From assembly GCF_021129235.1 (NCBI RefSeq), contig NZ_JAJOMA010000026.1:45716-109715 (forward strand): DNA of 64,000 nt, read 5' to 3'. This DNA comes from Kineosporia mesophila. GTDB taxonomy: Bacteria > Actinomycetota > Actinomycetes > Actinomycetales > Kineosporiaceae. Under the pieces are notes generated by a model. It had not been told where the DNA came from and did no database searches. It was given only the letters and a program-made list of their open reading frames with translations. Both the position numbers and the translations under genes were made by a program. Positions 57,673-64,000 of the stretch are shown here, one piece after another (positions within the stretch are counted from its first letter, which is position 1; each line of letters opens with the position of its first letter).

Positions 57673-58563
57673 TTAATTGGACGACTGGGTCTGGGGAGCC
57701 GACCAGCTCGCGAGGAGCCGGAGCCGGTCCTCGTCGGCCGAGCCGGGCTCGGCGGTGCAGACCGTGAGCATCTCGGCCTCCTGCACGGAGATCGGCAGGT
57801 TCATCGAGTGGTAGGCCAGCGTCAGCGGGCCGGCGGTGGGGTGGCGGAAGAGCTTGGTGCCGCGGTTGTGGATGACCACGTTGTGTGCGGCCCAGCGGGT
57901 GCGGAACTCCGGGCTGACCTGCGACAGTTCGGTCACCAGGTCGGTGATGCCGGTGTCGCAGTGGTCGCGGCCGGCCTCGGTGCGCAGCAGGCCCACGAGC
58001 ACGTCGGCCGTGACGTGCCAGTTGCCGTAGAAGTCGTGGGAGCCCGGGTCGGCGAAGTGGTAGCGGGCCAGGTTCGCCTGGCCGTGCTCGTGCGTGGTGG
58101 GGCTCTCGAGCATGGGGGAGTACAGGGCCCGGCCGAGGGGGTTGACGGCCAGGACGTCGAGGCGCTTGTTGCTGACCATCGCGCTGGAGAGGGCCATGCT
58201 GTCGAGCAGCCACTGCACGGTCGGCGGCAGATCGGTGGCCGGGCGGGGTCCGCAGGCACGGCCGGGCTCGTCGGCGCGGGCGGCCCGGGCCATGTCGAAC
58301 AGGTAGATCCGTTCCTCGTCGTCGAGCCTCAGCGCGCGGGCCACGGCGTCGAGCACGTCGTAGGACACCTCGGCGATGTGCCCCTTCTCCAGCCGGGCGT
58401 ACCACTCGCTGCTGACCCCGGCGAGCACGGCGACCTCCTCGCGGCGCAGCCCCGGCACCCGGCGGTGACCCGAAACGGGCAGACCGGCCTGAGCGGGGGT
58501 GATGCGGGCCCGGCGGCTCATCAGGAAGTCGCGGACGGATGCTCGGTTGTTCACGTCGTCCAC
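57673..58563 (-). CDS. XRE-family regulator with MmyB-like ligand-binding domain
   Basis: The 296-residue protein has an N-terminal XRE helix-turn-helix (VPGLRREEVAVLAGVSSEWY, then ARLEKGHIAEVS) and a C-terminal MmyB-like PAS-type domain (LLDSMALSSAMVSNKRLDVL; NLARYHFADPGSHDFYGNWH; LTLAYHSMNLPISVQEAEML). These regulators bind fatty-acid-like ligands and commonly control a divergent reductase. Here the divergent gene is a zinc alcohol dehydrogenase. Confidence 0.87.
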   Translation of the reverse strand: MDDVNNRASVRDFLMSRRARITPAQAGLPVSGHRRVPGLRREEVAVLAGVSSEWYARLEKGHIAEVSYDVLDAVARALRLDDEERIYLFDMARAARADEPGRACGPRPATDLPPTVQWLLDSMALSSAMVSNKRLDVLAVNPLGRALYSPMLESPTTHEHGQANLARYHFADPGSHDFYGNWHVTADVLVGLLRTEAGRDHCDTGITDLVTELSQVSPEFRTRWAAHNVVIHNRGTKLFRHPTAGPLTLAYHSMNLPISVQEAEMLTVCTAEPGSADEDRLRLLASWSAPQTQSSN

Positions 58564-58699
58564 GGTACGTCGGGTTCGGTCATTGAGGCAGGTGGCACCT
58601 CTACCCCCGGTGATCTGAGCCTGTCACCCTGATCGCGCCGGGGCTTGCATGGTGATCGGCCCGGTTCCGGGCCGTCATCGACAACAGGAGCCAAGAGCC

Positions 58700-59737
58700 A
58701 TGCGCGCAACCCTGATGTACGGCGCCGGCGACGTGCGCATCGAGAACGTCCCCGACTCCGTGATCGCCCAGCCGACCGATGCCGTGGTCCGGGTCACCGC
58801 GGCCTGCATCTGCGGCTCGGACCTGTGGCCCTACGGCCAGATGCCCGCCGGGTCCGGTCCGGCCCGGATGGGTCACGAGTTCATCGGGATCGTCGAGGAG
58901 ACCGGGTCGGAGGTCACGTCGGTCCGCAAGGGCGACCTGGTCGTCTCGCCGTGGGTCTTCAGCGACGGCACCTGCGAGTACTGCCAGGAGGGCCTGACCA
59001 CGTCGTGCGTGCACGGCGGGCTGTGGGGCTACGGGCCGCACGAGGGGGCCCAGGCCGAGGCGATCCGCGTTCCCTACGCCGACGGCACGCTGGTCAAGCT
59101 GCCGGTCGCGGCCGACTCGGCGCTGATCCCCTCCTTGCTCACCCTGTCGGACGTGTTCGGCACCGGTCACCACGCCGCCGTGCGCGGTGGGGTCACGGCG
59201 GGCTCGAGTGTCACCGTGATCGGTGACGGCGCGGTCGGTCTGCTGGCCGTGCTCGCCGCGAAGCGTCTGGGCGCGCAGGAGATCCTGCTGATGGGCCGGC
59301 ACGAGGCCCGCACCGACCTGGGCCGGGAGTTCGGCGCCACCGAGGTGATCGCCGCCCGCGGTGACGAAGGGGCGGAACGGGTGCGGGAACTCACCAGTGG
59401 CCAGGGGACGTCGGTGGTCATCGAGGCGGTCGGCAGCCGGCCGGCCTACGACCAGGCGGTAGGGTCCGTGCGCAACGGCGGCACGATCAGCCGGGTCGGC
59501 GTGCCGCAGTACGAGGAGGCCCCGATCGGCCTGGGCAGCCTGTTCTTCCGCAACGTGCGGCTCACCGGTGGGGCCGCGCCGACCCGGGCCTACATCAACG
59601 AGCTGATGCCGGCCGTGCTCGACGGGAGCATCGATCCGGGAAAGGTTTTCGACGTGAGCACCGACCTGGACGGGGTGCCCGCCGGGTACCGGCAGATGGC
59701 CGACCGCAAGAGCCTGAAGGTGCTCGTGCGGCCCTGA
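58700..59737 (+). CDS. Zinc-dependent alcohol dehydrogenase (MDR)
   Basis: The 345-residue MDR protein has the catalytic zinc site C-GSD-L-P with CICGSDLWPYG and MGHEFIGIVEETGSE, the structural zinc loop with CEYCQEGLTTSCVHGG (fewer Cys than usual, so the site may be degenerate), and the NAD motif VTVIGDGAVGLLAVLAAKRL. It oxidises or reduces an alcohol/aldehyde. The ATG at 58700 has AGGAG upstream. It is divergent from the MmyB-like regulator. Confidence 0.87.
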   Translation: MRATLMYGAGDVRIENVPDSVIAQPTDAVVRVTAACICGSDLWPYGQMPAGSGPARMGHEFIGIVEETGSEVTSVRKGDLVVSPWVFSDGTCEYCQEGLTTSCVHGGLWGYGPHEGAQAEAIRVPYADGTLVKLPVAADSALIPSLLTLSDVFGTGHHAAVRGGVTAGSSVTVIGDGAVGLLAVLAAKRLGAQEILLMGRHEARTDLGREFGATEVIAARGDEGAERVRELTSGQGTSVVIEAVGSRPAYDQAVGSVRNGGTISRVGVPQYEEAPIGLGSLFFRNVRLTGGAAPTRAYINELMPAVLDGSIDPGKVFDVSTDLDGVPAGYRQMADRKSLKVLVRP

Positions 59738-59846
59738 TCATCGGTGGGGATGCCGGTGCCTTCGACGAGGAGGCTCTGGTGGTTCTCGACGCGGTGCCGT
59801 CCCGCTCGTCCCAGGTGTCGTTCGGGTGACTCCGGGCGCGGCCAAC

Positions 59847-59880
59847 TCTTACACATGTTAAATTCTTTACGTGTGTAAGA
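59847..59880. promoter_or_regulatory. TetR-type inverted repeat at the TetR start
   Basis: TCTTACACATGT at 59847-59858 and ACGTGTGTAAGA at 59869-59880 pair with one mismatch, separated by 10 bases. The right arm overlaps the GTG at 59871, so translation may really begin at the GTG at 59901. Confidence 0.6.
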
Positions 59881-60440
59881 CGCCGCGCGAGAACCCCATC
59901 GTGACCCGGTCGCGGACCGCGCTGATCGGTGCGGCGACCGTGCTGCTGGACGAAAGGGACGCCTCGGCGATCTCGGTCAAGGATGTCGTCGAGACCGCGG
60001 CGATGAGCCGGCCCACCTTCTACCAGCACTTCGCCGACCTGGGGGCGCTGTTCGCGGCCGCCGGCCTGGTGCGCCTGGAGCAGTCGATGGTCGGGATCGA
60101 GCCGGCCTCGCAGGCCCCGACCGGTCTGCACGACGCGTTCGCGCCGGTGCTCATGGTCATCGTCGACCGGATGCAGCCGCACGCGGAGTTCTACTCCCGC
60201 ATCAACGGCAGCTCCGGTGGGCAGCTCTTCCACGCGGGTGTCGTGGCGTCCACGGCTGAGCGGTTACGGCGTGAGCCGTTGCTCCAGCCGTGGGCGCACC
60301 GTGACGACATCTTCTGGGAGTTCTTCGCGGCGGGGGTGGTGTGGGTGCTCACCCGTCATCTGAATGCCGTCTCCGCCGGGGAGTCGTCCCACGTGGCTGC
60401 CGATCTCGCGGGCATCTTCGACTTCGTCTTCACACGCTGA
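59871..60440 (+). CDS. TetR-family regulator
   Basis: The protein has 189 residues from GTG 59871, or 179 from GTG 59901. It has a TetR helix-turn-helix (VLLDERDASAISVKDVVETA, then AMSRPTFYQHFADLGALFAA) and a C-terminal ligand domain ending in a hydrophobic helix (FWEFFAAGVVWVLTRH). It lies 30 bases upstream of a quinone oxidoreductase gene on the same strand and probably represses both from the inverted repeat at its start. Confidence 0.85.
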   Translation: MCKTPRENPIVTRSRTALIGAATVLLDERDASAISVKDVVETAAMSRPTFYQHFADLGALFAAAGLVRLEQSMVGIEPASQAPTGLHDAFAPVLMVIVDRMQPHAEFYSRINGSSGGQLFHAGVVASTAERLRREPLLQPWAHRDDIFWEFFAAGVVWVLTRHLNAVSAGESSHVAADLAGIFDFVFTR

Positions 60441-60470
60441 CCCAACCCGAAAGTGAGAGCTGAGAAGATC

Positions 60471-61448
60471 ATGCGCGCAGTCGTCCATCATGAGTTCGGT
60501 GACCCGTCCGAGGTGCTCGTCGTCGAGGAGGTGCCCACACCCGAGCCCGCCGAGGGCGAGGTGCGCGTGCGCACCGTCCTGTCCGCCGTGCACAACCACG
60601 ATCTGTGGACCATTCGCGGCACCTACGGCTTCAAGCCCGAGCTGCCCGCCCGGGCCGGTACCGAGGCGGTCGGGGTCGTCGATGCGCTCGGCGCCGGTGT
60701 CGAGGGTCTGACCGTCGGCCAGAGGGTCGTAGCCAGCACCACTTTCGGTGTCTGGGCGGAGTACTTCGTGGCCAGGGCCACCTCGCTGATCCCGGTGCCT
60801 GACGCACTGTCCGACGAGATCGCCGCGCAGCTGGTCTCCATGCCCTTCTCCGCGCTGAGCCTGATCGACTCGCTGGGCCTGAAGGAGGGTGACTGGCTGG
60901 TCGAGAACGCCGCCAACGGTGCCGTCGGCCGTCTGGTCGCCCAGCTCGCAGCCCCGCGTGGCATCAACGTGCTCGGGCTGGTGCGCCGCGCCCAGGGCGT
61001 CGAGGAGCTGGCCAAGCACGGCATCGGCAACATCGTCGCCACCGACGCCGAGGGCTGGCAGGACAAGGCCCGCGAGATCACCGGCGGCGCACCGGTCGTC
61101 GTGGGCGTGGACTCCGTCGGCGGCTCTTCGGCCGGCGACGTGCTGTCGCTGATCGCCGAGGACGGCACGCTGGTGGTCTTCGGCGCGATGGCCTCCCCGA
61201 CCATGGAGCTGAGCTCCGGCACCATCATCTTCAAGAACGTGACGGTGAAGGGCTTCTGGGGCAGCAAGGTGAGCCGCGCCATGGCCGCCGACCACCGTAA
61301 GAAGCTCCTGACCGAGCTCGTCACCCGGGCCATCGACGGCTCCCTGACCCTCCCGGTCGACGCCGTCTACTCGTTCGACGAGGTGCGCAAGGCCAACACG
61401 GCGAACTTCCAGGCCGGGCGCGACGGCAAGATCCTGCTGCGCCCGTGA
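60471..61448 (+). CDS. Quinone oxidoreductase-like MDR protein
   Basis: The 325-residue MDR family protein has an N-terminal AVVHHEFGDPSEVLVVEEVP, NHDLWTIRGTYGFKPELPAR and GTEAVGVVDALGAGVEGLTV, and a Rossmann domain with ENAANGAVGRLVAQLAAPRG. It has no zinc-site Cys cluster, so it is of the NADPH:quinone reductase/trans-enoyl reductase type. The ATG at 60471 follows GAGAAG; a GTG at 60453 adds six residues. It is probably co-transcribed with the preceding TetR gene. Confidence 0.86.
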   Translation: MRAVVHHEFGDPSEVLVVEEVPTPEPAEGEVRVRTVLSAVHNHDLWTIRGTYGFKPELPARAGTEAVGVVDALGAGVEGLTVGQRVVASTTFGVWAEYFVARATSLIPVPDALSDEIAAQLVSMPFSALSLIDSLGLKEGDWLVENAANGAVGRLVAQLAAPRGINVLGLVRRAQGVEELAKHGIGNIVATDAEGWQDKAREITGGAPVVVGVDSVGGSSAGDVLSLIAEDGTLVVFGAMASPTMELSSGTIIFKNVTVKGFWGSKVSRAMAADHRKKLLTELVTRAIDGSLTLPVDAVYSFDEVRKANTANFQAGRDGKILLRP

Positions 61449-61455
61449 CTTCGCC

Positions 61456-62025
61456 TCAGACGTAGAAGGGCTGGGGCTGGGCCGGGTCGGCCTTGACGAT
61501 GTTGAGGTCGGGAATGGCTCGGAGGTCTTCCAGGGCTCCTTCGGAAGCGCCGATGCCGGCCCAGTGCTGGTCGACGTCTTTGGCGATGCACCAGGTGCGG
61601 TCGGCGGGCCAGATGAAGGCGGGCAGGGGCGGGTCTTCGTCGGACGGGGCGCCCCAGCCGCCGAGGTCGGTGAGGGCTCCCTCGAAGAGGTGGTAGGTGC
61701 GGTGAGGGACTCGTACCAGGGACGCGGCCTCCGGGATCGGGATGCCCCAGCCGTCCCAGAGGCAGAAATAGGCCAGTTCCGGGGTGGTGGTGTGGCGGCT
61801 GAGGACCTGGAGGGCCAGACGCAGCCGGTCGTTCTCGGACAGGGCTCCGGGGAGGGCCGGTGCCTCGGCCTCGCTCTGCCAGGGGCCCTCGGGGTCGGGC
61901 AGGAAGAGCAGGCGGGCGTGGACCGACAGGCCGCTGGGGCCGAAATCGGCGATCTGGGGCCAGTCTTCGTCGCTGCCGGTGATCCAGGAGGCCGCAGTGC
62001 GTTTGGGTGAGGGCGTCAGAGGCAC
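61456..62025 (-). CDS. Conserved hypothetical protein of actinomycetes
   Basis: This 189-residue soluble protein has several conserved-looking Trp/Pro segments: DEDWPQIADFGPSGLSVHAR, LLFLPDPEGPWQSE, AYFCLWDGWGIPIPEAA, RTYHLFEGALTDLGGWG and FIWPADRTWCIAKDVDQHWA. I have seen this pattern in actinobacterial proteins of unknown function with no assigned activity. It starts at a GTG. It is convergent with the quinone reductase gene, seven bases apart. A cytoplasmic role is likely; no catalytic site is evident. Confidence 0.75.
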   Translation of the reverse strand: MPLTPSPKRTAASWITGSDEDWPQIADFGPSGLSVHARLLFLPDPEGPWQSEAEAPALPGALSENDRLRLALQVLSRHTTTPELAYFCLWDGWGIPIPEAASLVRVPHRTYHLFEGALTDLGGWGAPSDEDPPLPAFIWPADRTWCIAKDVDQHWAGIGASEGALEDLRAIPDLNIVKADPAQPQPFYV

Positions 62026-62190
62026 CGGGGCATCCTCTCAGGTACGGTCCAGTCGCCGAAGTGAGAGGTCAGCCGCTCCTGGGGCGGTGGCCGCGAAGGG
62101 TTGGCCGGGGTGCTAGCTATAGTGGCCGGTGGTGCGCCGGGAAGTCTGGTCGGCAAGGTCTTCGTCGATCCTTCCTGAGGAGTTACACCC

Positions 62191-63492
62191 ATGCCTTCGC
62201 CTCGCTTGTTCGGCCGCGGTACCTGGCCCGAGGCCCGGCGGGTCGCTGATGTCCTGCGCAAGGAGACCGTCGGGGGAGCGCTGCTCCTGATCGCTACCGT
62301 GCTCGCCCTGATCTGGGCCAACTCACCGTGGTCGGACGGGTATGCCTCGCTGCGCGACGCCACCTTCGGCCCGCACCGCCTGCACCTCGACCTGACGCTC
62401 GGGCAGTGGGCTGCCGACGGTCTGCTGGCGATCTTCTTCTTCGTGGCCGGGCTGGAGCTCAAGCGGGAGTTCGTCGCCGGTGATCTGCGCGATCCCCGCC
62501 GGGCCGCGCTCCCGGTCACCGCTGCGGTCGGCGGCATGATCGCGCCTGCCGTGATCTTCGTGCTGCTCAACCGAGGCACCGGGGACGGGGCGCTTCAGGG
62601 GTGGGCGATCCCGACCGCTACCGACATCGCGTTCGCCCTGGCGGTGCTGGCCGTGATCAGCAGTCATCTGCCGGTGGCCCTGCGCACGTTCCTGCTGACC
62701 CTGGCCGTGGTCGACGACCTGCTGGCCATCGTCATCATCGCCGTGTTCTTCACCTCCGACCTGAGCCTCGTGCCTTTGCTGTTCGCCGCGCTGACCCTGG
62801 GGCTCTTCACCGTCCTGGTCCAGCGTCGCGTGCGTTCCTGGTGGCTTCTGCTGCCGTTGGCCGTGATCACCTGGGCCCTCGTGCACGCCTCCGGGATCCA
62901 CGCCACCGTCGCGGGAGTGCTGCTCGGGTTCGCCGTGCCGGTCGTCCGGAGCCCGGCGGCCGGGGGGCCGGAGGCCGGTCCGGGTCTGGCCGAGCACTTC
63001 GAGCACCGGTTCCGGCCGATCTCGACCGGGTTCGCGGTGCCGGTCTTCGCCTTCTTCTCCGCCGGGGTCGCCGTCGGTGGCCTCAATGGTCTCGGCGATG
63101 CGCTGCGTGACCCGATCGCCCTGGGGATCGTCGCCGGCCTGGTCGGGGGCAAGACCATCGGCATCTTCACCGCGACCTTCGCCATGTCCCGGTTCACCCA
63201 CGCCAAACTCGACGAAAGCCTCAGCTGGATCGATGTCTTCGGTCTGGCTCAGCTGGCCGGGATCGGGTTCACCGTGTCTCTGCTGATCGGCGAACTGGCC
63301 TTCGGGGCGGGAAGCTTGCGGGACGAGCACGTCAAGGTCGGGGTGCTCACGGGCAGCCTGGTCGCTGCGGTTCTGGCCACCGTCGTGCTGCGGCTGCGCA
63401 ACCGCACGTACCGGCGCCTGCACGAGGCGGAGAGCGCCGACCGCGATGGCGACGGGGTTCCCGACGTCTACCAGGCAGACCCCACGGGATGA
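62191..63492 (+). CDS. nhaA: Na+/H+ antiporter NhaA
   Basis: The 433-residue protein has about 11-12 membrane segments with NhaA signatures: [14 protein letters not shown] (residues ~43-56), the [20 protein letters not shown] loop, [10 protein letters not shown] with D145, and the ion-binding pair D175-D176 in [16 protein letters not shown]. It exchanges sodium for protons at the cytoplasmic membrane. The C-terminal tail is acidic and ends with a [17 protein letters not shown] run resembling a thrombospondin-3-type calcium-binding repeat. AGGAG lies upstream of the ATG. Confidence 0.93.
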   Translation: MPSPRLFGRGTWPEARRVADVLRKETVGGALLLIATVLALIWANSPWSDGYASLRDATFGPHRLHLDLTLGQWAADGLLAIFFFVAGLELKREFVAGDLRDPRRAALPVTAAVGGMIAPAVIFVLLNRGTGDGALQGWAIPTATDIAFALAVLAVISSHLPVALRTFLLTLAVVDDLLAIVIIAVFFTSDLSLVPLLFAALTLGLFTVLVQRRVRSWWLLLPLAVITWALVHASGIHATVAGVLLGFAVPVVRSPAAGGPEAGPGLAEHFEHRFRPISTGFAVPVFAFFSAGVAVGGLNGLGDALRDPIALGIVAGLVGGKTIGIFTATFAMSRFTHAKLDESLSWIDVFGLAQLAGIGFTVSLLIGELAFGAGSLRDEHVKVGVLTGSLVAAVLATVVLRLRNRTYRRLHEAESADRDGDGVPDVYQADPTG

Positions 63493-63498
63493 TCCGCG

Positions 63499-63514
63499 CC
63501 TGCGAACCCGCAGG
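63499..63514 (+). terminator. Short terminator hairpin after nhaA
   Basis: CCTGCG at 63499-63504 and CGCAGG at 63509-63514 pair around AACC, seven bases after the nhaA stop. Confidence 0.55.
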
Positions 63515-64000
63515 TACTCAGGTGTCCAGCGGGGTCGGGCTCTTCAGTTAGTCGAAGAGTGCCCGGTGTCCTGGCGCGGTGCGTCTGGGCTCTCACCTTT
63601 GTGCGGGGAGGTCACTGGCTGAATGAGCTTGGGGCCGTGTGCGTCTCGTGGCCGGCCACCAAGAGCTTCTGACCTGGACGCCCGCCACTTCCACCGCAAG
63701 GTCACCGGCACCCTGGGTTTCCTGGAGGGTCGCCACCGCCACCACGGTTCCTGTGCGGGAGCCTGTGCGTTGTGTACACCTAGTACATCCGGTACCGGAT
63801 GTACCAGGTGTACACAACGCACAGGCCTCGCTCCTGGCATCGAGTCCTCTCGGCCGGCTCGGGGTTCGGGATGCATGTCGGCCACCAAGCTCATCGCACG
63901 GCGGCACGGTGGCACGGCGGCAAGGTGGATGGGGCGGCCAAGGTGGACGAGGTGGCGGGGTGGTCAAGGTGGCGGGGCCAGCGGGGCGAACGGGGCGGAC
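63515..64000. other. Gene-free end of the window with repeats and a large palindrome
   Basis: I find no credible gene here. The segment holds CGGCCACCAAG at 63653-63663 and 63879-63889, an inverted version (GAGCTTGGGGCCG) at 63625-63637, the 12-bp palindrome GTGGCCGGCCAC at 63648-63659, the 66-bp palindrome, and from ~63895 a G-rich tract of AAGGTGG and GGCGGGG units. The structure is unlike a normal intergenic gap. Confidence 0.5.
63761..63826. repeat. 66-bp near-perfect palindrome
   Basis: Two 33-base arms meet without a spacer at GGT|ACC (63793/63794). The left arm starts GCCTGTGCGTTGTGTACACC and the right arm ends GGTGTACACAACGCACAGGC. The only mismatch is A63782 opposite C63805. The element could extrude as a cruciform or form a very stable RNA hairpin on either strand. 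Confidence 0.9.

Noticed and set aside
63761..63826. Treating the 66-bp palindrome simply as the nhaA terminator
   Set aside because: A normal short hairpin lies right after nhaA (63499-63514); the palindrome is ~270 bp away and far longer than needed.
63544..63967. Overlapping minus-strand frames of 123-124 codons at the window end
   Set aside because: Composition is Arg/Pro/Thr-rich without domains, and the frames run through the 66-bp palindrome and G-rich repeats.
1..64000. tRNA, rRNA, transposase or prophage structural genes
   Set aside because: I looked for the usual sequence signatures and proteins on both strands and saw none, though a short RNA gene could be missed by eye.

Overview
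The window is about 70% GC. Most genes show strong G/C preference at third codon positions, GTG starts are frequent, and several starts sit only 6-7 bases after a TANNNT-like -10 box (leaderless style). Regulators of the TetR, DeoR, HxlR, MarR, Lrp, GntR, GlxA/AraC, CGNR and MmyB-like types are abundant. All of this indicates a chromosomal accessory region of a soil actinomycete. The genus cannot be fixed from sequence alone; something like Kineosporiaceae is only a guess. I see no rRNA, tRNA, CRISPR array, transposase or phage structural gene.

Layout. 1-5.3 kb: the end of a secreted GH43 enzyme, an SDR, and a PrsW-like membrane protein with a toxin-like C-terminal domain coupled by a 4-base overlap to a likely immunity gene. 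5.3-15.8 kb: small enzyme/regulator pairs (two epoxide hydrolases with a CGNR regulator; esterase and cupin; two O-acetyltransferases; HxlR with SDR; TetR with FAD monooxygenase). 15.8-24.7 kb: a coherent sugar locus holding a secreted GH114 endo-alpha-1,4-polygalactosaminidase, an amino-sugar kinase, an AgaS-like SIS isomerase/deaminase, a DeoR regulator, a GH4 alpha-glycosidase and a complete ABC sugar importer. I read it as a locus for eating poly-alpha-1,4-galactosamine or galactosaminogalactan. 24.7-33.4 kb: TetR/SDR with a triple operator, redox enzymes, a GlxA regulator, and decayed fragments (a VapC tail, a membrane-protein tail, an internally deleted SDR). 33.4-36.8 kb: a complete class I P450 operon (P450, ferredoxin, reductase, SDR) with overlapping starts and stops. 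36.9-39.9 kb: an orphan OmpR-type regulator and an MFS-TetR operon. 40-44.7 kb: GT4, alpha/alpha-barrel protein, GH130 and a second GT4. 44.7-50.6 kb: MFS with MarR; Lrp with ornithine cyclodeaminase and a CtlX-type hydrolase (arginine/citrulline to proline); lipoate ligase. 50.6-51.5 kb: a small, lower-GC toxin-antitoxin pair. 51.5-62.0 kb: more regulator/oxidoreductase pairs, an unrecognised 384-aa protein with its own TetR, an LD-carboxypeptidase/MccF-like protein and a PepSY protein. 62-64 kb: NhaA, then a gene-poor end containing a 66-bp near-perfect palindrome.

Many divergent promoters carry clear inverted repeats that can be assigned to the neighbouring regulator, and several are shared between two promoters, so local regulons can be read directly. 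The points most worth following are the galactosaminogalactan locus, the PrsW/toxin-like protein with its immunity partner, tandem repeats that look like copies of neighbouring gene 3' ends, and the 66-bp palindrome.
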